NCBI GenBank assembly: GCA_020072785.1
Contig: JAIQGG010000001.1
Coordinates: 496,001 to 560,000, forward strand
Source: Terriglobia bacterium
Lineage (GTDB): Bacteria; Acidobacteriota; Terriglobia; Acidiferrales; UBA7541
DNA: 64,000 nucleotides
Direction: 5' to 3'
The position numbers were made by a program, and so were the translations under genes. Positions 1 to 10,496 of this stretch are shown here, piece after piece. Numbering within the stretch: position 1 is the stretch's first letter; each line of letters begins with the position of its first letter. The notes beneath the pieces were generated by a model. The model was not told the DNA's origin. It did not search any database and worked only from the letters and a program-made list of their open reading frames with translations.

Positions 1-530
1 CGCAGGGCGTGGTGCCGGACATCGTGGTGCTGGGAAAGCCGATCGGGAACGCGTTCCCGCTGGCGGCGGTGGTGACGACGGCGGAGATTGCGGCGTCGTT
101 TGCGAACGGGATGGAGTTTTTCAGCACCTTCGGAGGGAATCCGGTGGCGTGCGCGGCGGGGCTGGCGGTGCTGGATGTGCTGGAGGAGGGACACCTGCAG
201 GAACAGGCGCTGCGCGTGGGCCAGCATTTCATCGCCGGGCTGAAAGCGCTGGCGGGGCGGCACGCGCTGATCGGCGACGTGCGCGGCTCGGGGCTGTTTC
301 TCGGGGTGGACCTGGTGCGCGACCGCACAACGCGCGCGGCGGCGACGGAAGAAGCCGGCTACGTGGTGAACCGCCTGCGCGACTGCGGCATCCTGGCGGG
401 GACGGACGGGCCGCAGCACAACGTGCTGAAGCTGCGGCCGCCGCTGGTGTTTACCGAGGGCGACGCGGATTTCTTTGTGGACACGCTGGACGCGATTCTT
501 GCCGAGGACGCAGTGCAGCCGCGCCACTGA
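1..530 (+). CDS. Class III (PLP-dependent) aminotransferase, C-terminal part
   Basis: Partial gene: the frame is open from the first bases of the window and stops at TGA 528-530. The visible 175 or so residues carry the fold-type I motif [10 protein letters not shown], whose Lys is the expected Schiff-base residue, followed by [20 protein letters not shown], which is typical of class III aminotransferases. The closest familiar groups are alanine-glyoxylate aminotransferase 2, 4-aminobutyrate aminotransferase and ethanolamine-phosphate lyase. The substrate cannot be assigned because the N-terminal part lies outside the window. It is followed by a repeat-rich gap and then dprA, so it probably ends its own transcription unit. 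Confidence 0.85.
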   Translation, partial: QGVVPDIVVLGKPIGNAFPLAAVVTTAEIAASFANGMEFFSTFGGNPVACAAGLAVLDVLEEGHLQEQALRVGQHFIAGLKALAGRHALIGDVRGSGLFLGVDLVRDRTTRAAATEEAGYVVNRLRDCGILAGTDGPQHNVLKLRPPLVFTEGDADFFVDTLDAILAEDAVQPRH

Positions 531-537
531 GCGTTCC

Positions 538-612
538 AGCCGAAACTCGAAATGCGAAATTCGAAACTCGGCCCTTTTCGGCAAGCTGAGCTGCGCTGGC
601 GAATTTCGATTT
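538..612. repeat. TTCGAAATTCG-type intergenic repeat
   Basis: The gap after the aminotransferase holds several near-copies of an A/T-rich 8-11 bp unit (CGAAACTCGAAATGCGAAAT, then TTCGAAACTCG, and GAATTTCGATTTGC further on). The same unit recurs near 19.25, 21.6, 23.2 and 23.27 kb. It stands out against the GC-rich surroundings. It is probably a dispersed intergenic repeat of this genome; its role is unknown. Confidence 0.6.
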
Positions 613-640
613 GCAAACCGCGGATTTCCTTTTTTCAGCA

Positions 641-698
641 TTGACAGGCGCCTTTCACTTCGCACTACTTGACAAGGCGGTTACCCTGCACGTAGGCT
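641..698 (+). promoter_or_regulatory. Possible sigma-70 promoter(s) for dprA
   Basis: Two perfect -35 hexamers TTGACA lie upstream of dprA, at 641-646 and 669-674. Only weak -10 partners follow (ACTACT at 664-669 with 17 bp spacing, TAGGCT at 693-698 with 18 bp spacing). At least one is a reasonable promoter for the dprA-topA genes, but the -10 matches are poor. Confidence 0.35.
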
Positions 699-707
699 CG
701 GCACGCG

Positions 708-1835
708 ATGGAGCCTGCTGCTTCCCTCTCCTGGCTCGCGCTGACGCTCACCCATGGGCTGGCGGCGCGTCTTGCGGCGCGCCTGCTGCGCCAGTTCGAA
801 TCCCCCGAAGGCGTCTTCCGCGCTTCGCTCACCGAGCTGGAAGGGTGCAACCTGCCCGCGCCGGTGGCCCAGGCGATCTTCAAGAAAGAAGCGTTGGCGC
901 GCGCGGAAAAGGAGCTGGCGGGAGTACAGAAGCTGGGCTGCCGGCTGCTGAACTGGACGGAGCCGGAATATCCGCGGACGCTGCTGGAAATCTACGATCC
1001 GCCGGTGCTGCTCTACGTGCGCGGGGATGCGCAGATCCTGAACTGCGCGGCGATCGGGATCGTGGGCACGCGGCGGCCGACGCTATACGGCACGCAGATG
1101 GCCGAGCGCATCGGGCGGGACCTGGCGGTGCGCGGACTGGTGATCGTCAGCGGGATGGCGCGGGGGATTGACGCGCTGGCGCACCGCGGGGCGCTGGCTG
1201 CGCCGGGCGGGCGGGCGATCGGGGTTCTGGGCACGGGCATCGATGTCTGCTACCCCAAGGAGAACAAGAAGCTGTACGAGAAGGTGCTGGAGCACGGGGC
1301 GCTGATCAGCGAATTTGCGCTGGGGACGCATCCGGCGCCGGAGAATTTTCCGATGCGCAACCGCATCGTGGCCGGGATGCCGCTGGGGATCGTGGTGGTG
1401 GAAGGGGCGCAGTATTCGGGTTCGTTGATTACCTCGCGGCTGGCCATGGAGTACGGCCGGGAGGTGTTCGGAGTGCCGGGGAACGTGACCCAGCCGGTGA
1501 GTTTCGCGCCGAACCAGCTGATCAAGCAGGGGGCCAAGCTGGTGACCGGCGCGGAGGACGTGATCGAGGAGCTGCCCACGCCGGTGCGCGCGGCGCTGGT
1601 GCAGGCGATGCAACCGGAAGCGGGGCAGGGGAATCTATTGGTTGCGGAGGGGCTGAGCGCGTCCGAGCGCAAGCTCTACGAGCTGCTGAGTTCCGATGAG
1701 CCGCTGCCGATTGACGACCTCGTGGAGCGCTCCGGCTTGAACTCTTCGGAAGTTCTCGCTACGCTTTTTGATCTGGAGATGAAAGGCATCGTCCGGCAGC
1801 TCCCCGGCAAGCAGTTCAGCAAGGTCCTTCTCTGA
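708..1835 (+). CDS. dprA: DNA processing protein DprA/Smf
   Basis: 375 residues. DprA loads RecA on incoming single-stranded DNA during natural transformation. Residues 1-70 form the helix-rich N-terminal part. The Rossmann-like core starts with GIVGTRRPT at about 117-125 and contains SGMARGIDALAH, the GTGIDVCYP segment and the family signature SEFALGTHPAPENFPMRNR. The last 70 residues fit the DprA winged-helix domain (SDEPLPIDDLVERSGLNSSEV). The length is normal. The dprA-topA-xerC order matches the Firmicutes smf-topA-codV cluster, which supports all three assignments. Its presence hints at transformation ability, but no other competence genes are in the window. Confidence 0.95.
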   Translation: MEPAASLSWLALTLTHGLAARLAARLLRQFESPEGVFRASLTELEGCNLPAPVAQAIFKKEALARAEKELAGVQKLGCRLLNWTEPEYPRTLLEIYDPPVLLYVRGDAQILNCAAIGIVGTRRPTLYGTQMAERIGRDLAVRGLVIVSGMARGIDALAHRGALAAPGGRAIGVLGTGIDVCYPKENKKLYEKVLEHGALISEFALGTHPAPENFPMRNRIVAGMPLGIVVVEGAQYSGSLITSRLAMEYGREVFGVPGNVTQPVSFAPNQLIKQGAKLVTGAEDVIEELPTPVRAALVQAMQPEAGQGNLLVAEGLSASERKLYELLSSDEPLPIDDLVERSGLNSSEVLATLFDLEMKGIVRQLPGKQFSKVLL

Positions 1836-1969
1836 CGGTTATCGGGTCTTGTGCCGGGCGCCGGACCAGGCCGCCGTCATACACCGACAGGCAGCGCAAG
1901 GTAGCGGAAAAGACACAGCGTTCGCCGCCGAACCTTCCTGAATCACGTTCCGGGGTTACAAACATAAAC

Positions 1970-4558
1970 ATGGCACGTTCGCTCGTAATCGTCGAATCGC
2001 CCGCAAAGGCGAAGACCATCAACAAATATCTGGGACGGGAGTACACCGTCAAAGCGTCGTATGGGCACGTCATGGACCTGCCGAAGAAGACGCTGGGCAT
2101 TTTGCTGCCCGGGCAAGAGGCCAAGAAGAAGAAAAAGAAGGCCAAGGCCGGAGCCAAGACGAAGGCCGGCAAGGGGAAAGAAGAGAAGCCGGCGCCGCCG
2201 CCGGTGGTGGTGACGGACGAAAACATATTCGAGCCGACGCTGGAAGTGATTCCCGGGAAGATCAAGGTGATCGCGGAGCTGAAGAAAGCCGCCGAGGACG
2301 CTCCGAACATCTATCTAGCGACGGACCCTGACCGCGAAGGGGAGGCGATCTCCGCGCATCTGCTGGAGACGCTGGCAGCGCGCAAGTCCGACCGCAAGAA
2401 GTTCCGGCGGGTGATGTTCAACGAAATTACGCCGAAGGCGATCAAGGCGGCGTTCGAGAAGGCCGGGGAGATCAACACCAGTCTGGTGGATGCGCAGCAG
2501 GCGCGGCGGGTGCTGGACCGGCTGGTGGGCTACAAGATTTCGCCGCTGCTGTGGGACAAAGTACGCCGGGGGTTGTCCGCGGGGCGGGTGCAGACTGTGG
2601 CGCTGCGGCTGATCGTGGAACGCGAGCAGGAGATTCGCGCGTTCGTGCCCCAGGAATACTGGACGATCCACGCGCTGCTGGATGGCGGGCAGCCGCCGCT
2701 ATTCGAGGCGCGGCTCACCAAACAGAACGGCAAGGATATCGAGGTTACCAACCAGGCCGAGGCGGAGAAGATCGTCGCGGCGGTGGAAAAGGCGAAGTGG
2801 CAGGTCGCCGCGGTCACGCAAAAGGAAAAGAAGCGCAACCCGGTGCCGCCGTTCACGACGTCGAAGCTGCAGCAGGCGGCGTACAACCGGCTGCGCTACA
2901 CGGCCAAGCGCACCATGGGCATCGCGCAGCGCCTGTACGAAGGCGTGGAGCTGGGGCAGGAAGGCGCCGTGGCGCTGATCACTTACATGCGCACGGATTC
3001 GGTGCGGGTTTCGAACGACGCCCTGGAGCAGGTGCGCGAGCTGATTCCGCAGCGCTTCGGGGCGAACTATCTGCCGGAAAAGCCGAATTTCTACAAGTCC
3101 AAGAAGGACGCCCAGGAAGCGCACGAAGCGGTGCGCCCGACGGACGTGACGCGCACGCCGGAGGATGTGCGGCCGTTCCTGGAGGACGACACCTTCAAGC
3201 TGTACCAGCTGATCTGGCAGCGCTTTGTGGCCTCGCAGATGCTGCCGGCAGTCTTCGACCAGACCACCATTGACATTTCCGCGGGGGAGTACACCTTCCG
3301 GGCCAGCGGTTCGGTGCAGAAGTTCGACGGCTTCCTGCGGGTCTACCAGATGCCGGAATCGGCCACGGACCGCGAGGAAGACGAGAAAGACGAAGAGGGA
3401 GCGGGCAAGGCGCTGCCGCGGGTGGAAGAGGGGCAGACCCTGCGCCTGGACAAGATCCGCCCGGACCAGCATTTCACGGAGCCGCCGCCGCGCTACACGG
3501 AAGCGACGCTGGTGAAGGATCTGGAAGAGAAGGGCATCGGGCGGCCGTCCACGTATGCGTCGATCATCTCGACAATCGTGGAGCGCGAGTACGTGCTGAA
3601 GGATCAGGGGCGGTTCACGCCGACGATGCTGGGGGAGCGCGTGAGCGGGCTGCTGGTGAAGAGCTTCGAGGATATTTTCGACGTGTCGTTCACGGCGCGG
3701 CTGGAAGAGGAGCTCGACGAGATCGAAGAGGGCACGCTGCCGTGGCGCAAGTCCGTGCAGGATTTCTGGGATAGATTCGAGCTGGACCTGGACAAGGCCG
3801 GCGGGGAGATGCAGTCGTACAAGGCAGGCATTCCCACGGGGCAAAAGTGCCCGAAGTGCGACCAGGGCGAGCTGCTGGAGCGCATCAGCCGGCTGGGCTT
3901 CTTCCTGGGCTGTTCGCGCTATCCCGAGTGTGACTTCATCCAGGACCTTTCTCCCGAAATCGGGGGCGAGGAAGTGGAAAGCGAGAACACCGTCGAATAT
4001 TGCGAGACCTGCGGCAAGGAGATGGCCATCAAGCGCGGGCAGTGGGGGCCGTTCCTGGCCTGCACGGGGTATCCGGATTGCCGGACGACGCGGCGGCTGG
4101 TGGCGGGGACGCGCAAGGCGCGCCAGCCGGACGAGCCGCTGGATGAGAAGTGCTCGTTGTGCGGCACTGGCCTGGTGAAGAAGCACGGGCGGTTCGGGGA
4201 ATTCATCGGCTGTTCGGCGTATCCGAAGTGCAAGTACACGCGGCCGATCACGCTGGGGATCAAGTGCCCGAAGTGCGCGGAAGGGGAATTCGTGCGGCGG
4301 GGCAGCGCGGGGAAAGGCGGGCGAGGACGGCCGCGGGTCTTCTACGGCTGCTCGCGGTATCCGGAGTGCGACTTCACGACGCCGCACATGCCGGTGGCCG
4401 AGCCCTGCCCGAAGTGCGGCGCGGCGTTCATCGTGGAAAAACGCACCAAGGCCGGCAACTTCCGCTCCTGCATCAAGGAAGGCTGCGACTGGGAGATCGT
4501 GCTCGGGGAAGGCCAGCCGCAGCCGGAAACGCCCGAGCCCGTGGCCGCCAAACCTTAA
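1970..4558 (+). CDS. topA: DNA topoisomerase I (type IA)
   Basis: 862 residues. Relaxes negative supercoils through a 5'-phosphotyrosine intermediate. The Toprim domain opens with SLVIVESPAKAKTI and has the acidic DPDREGEA motif. The catalytic Tyr lies in ITYMRTDSVRVS (about Y339). Five cysteine zinc-ribbon units follow in the C-terminal third (for example CPKCDQGELLERISRLGFFL and CSLCGTGLVKKHGRFGEFIG), then a short Pro-rich tail. A lysine-rich low-complexity insert (about residues 49-75) interrupts the Toprim domain; such an insert is not found in E. coli TopA. The start ATG 1970 puts the first motif at residue 4, as expected. Confidence 0.97.
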   Translation: MARSLVIVESPAKAKTINKYLGREYTVKASYGHVMDLPKKTLGILLPGQEAKKKKKKAKAGAKTKAGKGKEEKPAPPPVVVTDENIFEPTLEVIPGKIKVIAELKKAAEDAPNIYLATDPDREGEAISAHLLETLAARKSDRKKFRRVMFNEITPKAIKAAFEKAGEINTSLVDAQQARRVLDRLVGYKISPLLWDKVRRGLSAGRVQTVALRLIVEREQEIRAFVPQEYWTIHALLDGGQPPLFEARLTKQNGKDIEVTNQAEAEKIVAAVEKAKWQVAAVTQKEKKRNPVPPFTTSKLQQAAYNRLRYTAKRTMGIAQRLYEGVELGQEGAVALITYMRTDSVRVSNDALEQVRELIPQRFGANYLPEKPNFYKSKKDAQEAHEAVRPTDVTRTPEDVRPFLEDDTFKLYQLIWQRFVASQMLPAVFDQTTIDISAGEYTFRASGSVQKFDGFLRVYQMPESATDREEDEKDEEGAGKALPRVEEGQTLRLDKIRPDQHFTEPPPRYTEATLVKDLEEKGIGRPSTYASIISTIVEREYVLKDQGRFTPTMLGERVSGLLVKSFEDIFDVSFTARLEEELDEIEEGTLPWRKSVQDFWDRFELDLDKAGGEMQSYKAGIPTGQKCPKCDQGELLERISRLGFFLGCSRYPECDFIQDLSPEIGGEEVESENTVEYCETCGKEMAIKRGQWGPFLACTGYPDCRTTRRLVAGTRKARQPDEPLDEKCSLCGTGLVKKHGRFGEFIGCSAYPKCKYTRPITLGIKCPKCAEGEFVRRGSAGKGGRGRPRVFYGCSRYPECDFTTPHMPVAEPCPKCGAAFIVEKRTKAGNFRSCIKEGCDWEIVLGEGQPQPETPEPVAAKP

Positions 4559-4770
4559 GTAGCGAACGGCTCTGCCGTTATCCGATGGGGCCAGGAGGCC
4601 TGGTAGCGCCGGCGGGGCACGGGCGGGGCCTAGGCCCGTGCGAAATGGACCGCCCGCTCTTCCTGCGCCAGGGGCCCTGCGCCATGTGGAACCTCCCCTG
4701 CCAATCCGCATACCAGCTGATGCAACTGTGCCTATAATGCAGGGATAAGAGTGAAAGGGCCCTGCCGGGA
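4559..4770. other. Intergenic gap with GC-rich palindromes
   Basis: No gene is visible. The first part contains GC-rich hairpins (CACGGGC...GCCCGTG around 4617-4639) introduced by GTAGCG, resembling another gap at 19190-19220 (GTAGCGCCGGGC...). A TATAAT hexamer at 4733-4738 lies 32 bp upstream of the xerC start and may be its -10 box; the -35 is weak. Confidence 0.4.
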
Positions 4771-5775
4771 ATGAAACAAGCTGCCAAGAAATATCTGGAG
4801 TATCTGCAGTCGGTGCGGAACTCGTCGCCGCACACGATCCTGAATTACGGCAAAGACCTGGCACAGTTCTTGGCCTATCTTTCGCCGCCGGGCGCGCAGC
4901 TGCCCGCGCTCCCGGCCATCACCCACCATGTCGTCCGTGAATATGTCGCGCACCTGCACGAGCAGGAGCTGCAGAAGAGCTCGATCGCACGGAAGCTGGC
5001 GGCGCTGCGGTCGTTCTTCAAATACTGCGTGCGCGAAGCGCTGCTGAAGGAAAATCCCGCGCGGCTGGTGGCCACGCCGAAGCTGCCTAAGCGCATCCCT
5101 TCCGTCCTTTCCGCCGAGGAGATGAACCTGTTTCTGAATCAGCTCGCCGGGATGGGCCCCACGGCCGCTGCTGCAGCGGGTGCGGGAAGGCGCCTGGTGC
5201 GTACGGGGCCGGCCACGCCGCGCGCGGAACGCCGCGCCCGGGAAGACGCCACGCTGCTGCTGCGGCGGGACCGCGCGCTGCTGGAGCTGCTCTACGCCGC
5301 GGGGCTGCGCGTCAGCGAGCTCACGGGGCTGAACCTGGCGGACATCGAGCGCAAGGAACGCATGCTGCGGGTGTGCGGCAAGGGCGATAAGGAGCGCATC
5401 GTGCCTTACGGCACAAAGGCCCAGGAAGCTCTGGAGGCTTACTGGCCGGTGCGCGAGCAGCTCCTGCAGCAGGCGCAGGGGACGCGGCTGCCGCACGCCG
5501 AAGCGGTGTTTCTGAATTACGCAGGGCAGCGGCTGACGCAGCGGTCGGTGGGGCGCATCGTGAAGAAATACGTGCGGCTGGCGAACGTGAACTGGGATTT
5601 GCACCCGCACTCGATGCGGCACGCGTTTGCGACGCACCTGCTGGCCGACGGGGCGGACTTGCGCGTCATTCAAGAGCTGCTGGGGCACCAGTCGCTCTCC
5701 ACCACGCAGAAATACACGCACGCCTCGATCCGCCAGTTGATGGATATCTACGACAAAGCGCACCCGCACGCGTGA
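4771..5775 (+). CDS. xerC: Tyrosine recombinase XerC
   Basis: 334 residues. Chromosome-dimer resolution recombinase. The N-terminal SAM-like core-binding domain spans about 1-110. The catalytic domain has Arg in GLRVSEL (R180), HSMRH (H280, R283), LLGHQS (H306) and the nucleophile Tyr in TTQKYTH (Y315). A Gly/Ala/Arg-rich insert of about 35 residues (roughly 128-165) sits between the two domains, where XerC and XerD proteins normally have a short linker, making this protein longer than the usual 300 or so residues. The neighbours dprA and topA point to the host Xer system rather than a phage integrase. XerD cannot be fully excluded. Confidence 0.88.
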   Translation: MKQAAKKYLEYLQSVRNSSPHTILNYGKDLAQFLAYLSPPGAQLPALPAITHHVVREYVAHLHEQELQKSSIARKLAALRSFFKYCVREALLKENPARLVATPKLPKRIPSVLSAEEMNLFLNQLAGMGPTAAAAAGAGRRLVRTGPATPRAERRAREDATLLLRRDRALLELLYAAGLRVSELTGLNLADIERKERMLRVCGKGDKERIVPYGTKAQEALEAYWPVREQLLQQAQGTRLPHAEAVFLNYAGQRLTQRSVGRIVKKYVRLANVNWDLHPHSMRHAFATHLLADGADLRVIQELLGHQSLSTTQKYTHASIRQLMDIYDKAHPHA

Positions 5776-5849
5776 GGTGCCGGGCGTGGCGTGGTTCCCG
5801 TGCGCTCCGCTTCCAGCTTCTTGGCACTTGCAGTACCATTTATTTCTGT

Positions 5850-5864
5850 GACCGCGAAGCGGTC
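5850..5864. repeat. REP-like palindrome GACCGC-GAA-GCGGTC
   Basis: A perfect 6-bp arm palindrome with a 3-nt loop, flanked by TGT and AAC, in the xerC to outer-membrane-protein gap. It is a single copy of the family described at 10.5, 18.3, 18.8, 26.6 and 51.6 kb. Confidence 0.85.
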
Positions 5865-5900
5865 AACAGGCCCCTACCCACGCATAGATAGGATCGAACT

Positions 5901-6692
5901 TTGCTTACTCTCTTTTCCCGGATGTCGCTCTGCGCGGTCTGTGTTCTCGGTGGTTTTCTCCTCGTGCCGCGCGGGGCGGCGCAGGACAACTACGAGATCC
6001 AGGTGTACGGTTACGACCAGGTGCCGCCGCACCACACCATGGTGGAGCTGCACAGCAACTTCACGATCAACGGATCGAAGAGCAGCGACAACGGACTGCT
6101 GCCCACGCACCACGCGCTGCACGAAACGCTGGAGATCACCCACGGCTTCAGCGAGTGGTTCGAGACCGGCTTCTACATCTTCACCTCCTCGCGGAGCGGC
6201 AACGGCATCGATTTTGTGGGCACGCACATCCGGCCGCGGGTGCGCGCGCCGGAAATATGGCACTGGCCCGTGGGCGTGAGCCTGTCGAACGAGATCGGCT
6301 ACCAGCGGCGGACGTTCTCGACCGACACCTGGACGTGGGAGATGCGCCCGGTGGTGGATAAGCAGCTGGGAAAGTGGTATCTGGCATTCAATCCGGCGCT
6401 GGAGCGCGCCATCCACGGGGAAAACACCGGGCGCGGCTTCGCTTTTTCTCCGAATTTCAAGGTGGGCTACGACTTCACGAAAAAAATCTCCGGCGGGATC
6501 GAATATTACGGGGCCCTGGGGCCGATCACCGGCTTCGATCCGCTGCGCGAGCAGCAGCACCAGATCTTTCCAGTGGTGGACCTGAACGTTTCGCCCAAGT
6601 GGGAGATCAATTTCGGGCTGGGCGCCGGACTCACTTCCTCCACCGACCACTTCCTGGCCAAAATGATCCTCGGCTACCGCTTCGATTTCTGA
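5901..6692 (+). CDS. Putative outer-membrane protein (unknown function)
   Basis: 263 residues from TTG 5901; ATG 5922 is an alternative start. Either start gives an N-terminal signal peptide (hydrophobic CAVCVLGGFLLV, then a cleavable RGAAQ). The mature part alternates aromatic and polar residues in short strands ending in a strand with terminal aromatic (FLAKMILGYRFDF), the pattern of an outer-membrane beta-barrel. No specific family is recognised. A REP-like palindrome lies just upstream. The role could be a porin-like or structural barrel; function is not assigned. Confidence 0.65.
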   Translation: MLTLFSRMSLCAVCVLGGFLLVPRGAAQDNYEIQVYGYDQVPPHHTMVELHSNFTINGSKSSDNGLLPTHHALHETLEITHGFSEWFETGFYIFTSSRSGNGIDFVGTHIRPRVRAPEIWHWPVGVSLSNEIGYQRRTFSTDTWTWEMRPVVDKQLGKWYLAFNPALERAIHGENTGRGFAFSPNFKVGYDFTKKISGGIEYYGALGPITGFDPLREQQHQIFPVVDLNVSPKWEINFGLGAGLTSSTDHFLAKMILGYRFDF

Positions 6693-6791
6693 TCCCCCCG
6701 CGCTCCGGCGGCCAATATGGCCGCGCCGCACGTCCTGCGCAGCGCGAAAACGCGTTGTCTCTTTGCCGCAGATTGCGCAACCTTGTGGCAA

Positions 6792-7265
6792 ATGATTTTC
6801 CGCCTCGCCCTGGCGCACGCCCCGGAGCACGTCGAGTCGGCCCGCGGACTCTTCCGCGAATACGCCGCGTCACTGGGACTGGACCTCTCCTTTCAGTATT
6901 TCGAGAGCGAGCTGCGCGACCTGCCGGGGGAGTACGCGCCGCCGCGTGGCCGGCTGTTCCTCGCTTTTGAAGCAGAGCGGGAAGCCGGGTGTGGCGCGCT
7001 GCGCCCGCTGGACGAAGAGATCTGCGAAATGAAGCGCCTGTATGTGCGGCGCGAATTCCGGGGGCGGGGGCTGGGGCGGCAACTGGCCGAGACGCTCATT
7101 CAAGAGGCGCGGGAGATTGGTTACCGCGCCATGCGCCTGGATACCTTGCCGGTGATGCCCCAGGCGCAGGAACTCTACCGCATGCTGGGCTTCGTGGAGA
7201 TCGCGGCGTACCGCTACAACCCGGTGCCGGACTCGCGATTCCTGGAACTTGACCTGACCGTCTAG
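6792..7265 (+). CDS. GNAT-family N-acetyltransferase
   Basis: 157 residues from ATG 6792. An upstream in-frame ATG at 6717 would add 25 residues without family similarity, so it is not preferred. The acetyl-CoA binding motif A is RREFRGRGLGRQLAETLI (about 97-114), preceded by a beta-4 strand (EICEMKRLYV) and followed by AQELYRMLGFVEIAAY, the motif B region. Transfers acetyl from acetyl-CoA to an amine; the substrate is unknown. It stands between a barrel protein and a convergent hydrolase gene and shows no functional link to either. Confidence 0.85.
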   Translation: MIFRLALAHAPEHVESARGLFREYAASLGLDLSFQYFESELRDLPGEYAPPRGRLFLAFEAEREAGCGALRPLDEEICEMKRLYVRREFRGRGLGRQLAETLIQEAREIGYRAMRLDTLPVMPQAQELYRMLGFVEIAAYRYNPVPDSRFLELDLTV

Positions 7266-7302
7266 CAGCCATCTCCTAAATACGTCAGGAGGATGAAGGT
7301 TT

Positions 7303-8109
7303 CTAGAGACAGCCCTGGAGGAAATCGGCCAGGACGGCGTTGAACTCGCGGAAGGCGGCGTCTTCGCTGTGCGGGCAGTGGCGGCCGTTTTCGATGAAGT
7401 GCAGCGCGCTTTGCGGAAGGACTTGCTGCACGCGCTCCATTTCGCCCGGCTCGGTGCGCGGATCGAGGCGCCCGTGGAGGAACAGCGCGGGCACCTGCAA
7501 ATCGCCCAGCTGCCCGTCATAAAAATCCTCCTCCGGCCCGCTTGCTCCCTCTCCGATGCGTTTCCACACCCGGCTATGGCGCCGGACCACTTCCTGCCAG
7601 CGGGGATCTCCGTGTTCTCCCGCCAGAATGCGGTGGGTTTCCTCCCCCAGATCCCCGGGCTGCTCCGCAAAGCGCGCAAAAAATGGCCGCGAGGAGGGTT
7701 TGGCCCGCCAATAGTGGAACGCCTCGAGAATCAAACACCGGCAGCGCTCCGGCGCCGCCAGCCCGATCATGGCCGCAATCACTGCTCCGTCGCTGTGGCC
7801 CCAGATGATGCATTTGGCGATGCCCAGGGCATCGAGGAACGCCAGGGTTTCCGCGGCGGCGCGGTGGTGGAAATCGAGCGGCATCTCCCCGGTTACATGC
7901 GTGGATTGGCCGTAGCTGGAACGGTCCGGCATCAGGAAGCGGTAGCGGCCGCCGAACTCTTGGATCTGGCGGTCGAGGGGATAGTAGCCATAGCCCCAGC
8001 CGCCGTGGAGATAGAGGAGGGGAATGCCCTGTCCGGCTTCGCGATAGTGGATGTGCACGGGGCTCAGGCCCGGGGCGTGCGGCGACGCGTGCAGTTTCAA
8101 AAAGGGCAT
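7303..8109 (-). CDS. Alpha/beta hydrolase
   Basis: 268 residues using the ATG at 8109, where MPFLKLHASPH begins the homologous part; the frame stays open further upstream but that stretch reads as noncoding. Motifs: oxyanion-hole strand LLYLHGGWGYG, nucleophile elbow WGHSDGA (Ser), acid in LHGRLDPRTEP, and catalytic His near GRHCPH. This is a soluble serine hydrolase of the proline iminopeptidase / haloalkane dehalogenase-like superfamily; the substrate is unknown. It is transcribed against the flanking genes, convergent with the GNAT gene and divergent from rplU, with about 290 bp upstream including the rplU promoter. Confidence 0.85.
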   Translation of the reverse strand: MPFLKLHASPHAPGLSPVHIHYREAGQGIPLLYLHGGWGYGYYPLDRQIQEFGGRYRFLMPDRSSYGQSTHVTGEMPLDFHHRAAAETLAFLDALGIAKCIIWGHSDGAVIAAMIGLAAPERCRCLILEAFHYWRAKPSSRPFFARFAEQPGDLGEETHRILAGEHGDPRWQEVVRRHSRVWKRIGEGASGPEEDFYDGQLGDLQVPALFLHGRLDPRTEPGEMERVQQVLPQSALHFIENGRHCPHSEDAAFREFNAVLADFLQGCL

Positions 8110-8338
8110 AAAGTGGGTCGCGGAAGGGCCGCGCCGCGCAGATGGCCGCACGCTGGCCCGAAGCTCGTTGCCGCTGCCAGGTACGATACGACAGGCGGAG
8201 GGCTCTCTCCAAGCGCGGCGCGACGGGGAGGTGCTGCGTTTTGTGCGGGTTCGGGGGATTTGCGCGCGCCGCTGCGGCCAGCGTCCCGGGAGACCGCTGC
8301 GCGGGGCGCCCAGCCCGAACTTCCCGCGTTTGTTCACG

Positions 8339-8367
8339 TTGACGATACCCGCATTGGTCCGTATAAT
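8339..8367 (+). promoter_or_regulatory. Strong sigma-70 promoter of rplU-rpmA
   Basis: TTGACG (8339-8344), 17-bp spacer, TATAAT (8362-8367), followed 30 bp later by the rplU ATG with a TTGGAGGG ribosome-binding site (8387-8394). It is the best consensus promoter in the window and fits a ribosomal protein operon. Confidence 0.85.
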
Positions 8368-8397
8368 TAACGTTTGTCTCTAGAACTTGGAGGGCAG

Positions 8398-8709
8398 ATG
8401 TACGCCGTTATTCAGAGTGGGGGAAAGCAGTATCGCGTGACGCCGGGCGAGACCGTGCGCATCGAGAAGCTCACCGGCAAAGTGGGTTCGAAAATCACGT
8501 TTGATAAGGTGCTGGCCGTGCACACCGACGACAAGAAGGTCGTCGCCGGCGCGGAGACCGCCAAGGCCTCGGTGAGCGGAAAGATCGTGGGCCTGGTGAA
8601 AGGTCCCAAGCTGACCGTACTCAAGTTCAAGAAGACCAACCAGTACAAGATTCAGCGCGGTCACCGGCAGCATTACACGGCCGTCGAGGTTGGCGAAATC
8701 AAGCTGTAG
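8398..8709 (+). CDS. rplU: 50S ribosomal protein L21
   Basis: 103 residues, starting [17 protein letters not shown], the universal L21 N-terminus; the [12 protein letters not shown]-terminal signature is present. ATG 8398 is chosen over an in-frame ATG 24 bp upstream because of the GGAGG site at 8389-8393. L21 binds 23S rRNA in the large subunit. It forms an operon with rpmA (64 bp gap) and probably stops at the terminator at 9113-9140, before obgE. Confidence 0.98.
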   Translation: MYAVIQSGGKQYRVTPGETVRIEKLTGKVGSKITFDKVLAVHTDDKKVVAGAETAKASVSGKIVGLVKGPKLTVLKFKKTNQYKIQRGHRQHYTAVEVGEIKL

Positions 8710-8773
8710 GGCCGGCAGGCCCGGAGCGACGCGCAGGGGCTGCGCGCAGGTTTTCCAAGAAAAGGAACAGGTC

Positions 8774-9058
8774 ATGGCACACAAAAAAGGCGGCGGTTCG
8801 TCCGTAAACGGCCGCGATTCACATGGACAAAGGCTGGGCGTGAAGCGCTTCGGCGGGCAGTTGGTCAATGCGGGGACGATTCTGATTCGCCAGCGCGGCA
8901 CCAAGCACAAGCCCGGCTTGAACGTGGGCAAGGGCAAGGACGACACGCTCTTCGCGCTGGTCACCGGCATCGTGCGCTTCGAAGATAAGGGCCGCGGCGG
9001 GCGGTTTATCAGCGTGCTCCCGGCCGCACCGGCGCCGTCCGCTCCCGTCGCGAGCTAA
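8774..9058 (+). CDS. rpmA: 50S ribosomal protein L27
   Basis: 94 residues starting [20 protein letters not shown], as in other L27 proteins, with no N-terminal cleavage extension of the Firmicutes type. An AAGGA site precedes the ATG. L27 reaches the peptidyl-transferase centre. The C-terminus ends in a short Ala/Pro tail ([12 protein letters not shown]) that most homologues lack. Confidence 0.98.
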   Translation: MAHKKGGGSSVNGRDSHGQRLGVKRFGGQLVNAGTILIRQRGTKHKPGLNVGKGKDDTLFALVTGIVRFEDKGRGGRFISVLPAAPAPSAPVAS

Positions 9059-10477
<1,419 letters not shown>

Positions 10478-10496
10478 TGACACCCTGCACATGTGT

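Noticed and set aside
4771-5775. Integrase of the 34-58 kb island
   Set aside because: The tyrosine recombinase lies 28 kb away from the att site, next to dprA and topA as host XerC does; nothing ties it to the island.
8110-8337. N-terminal extension of the alpha/beta hydrolase
   Set aside because: The upstream 76 codons read as Arg/Ser/Pro-rich noise and would run into the rplU promoter; homology starts at ATG 8109.
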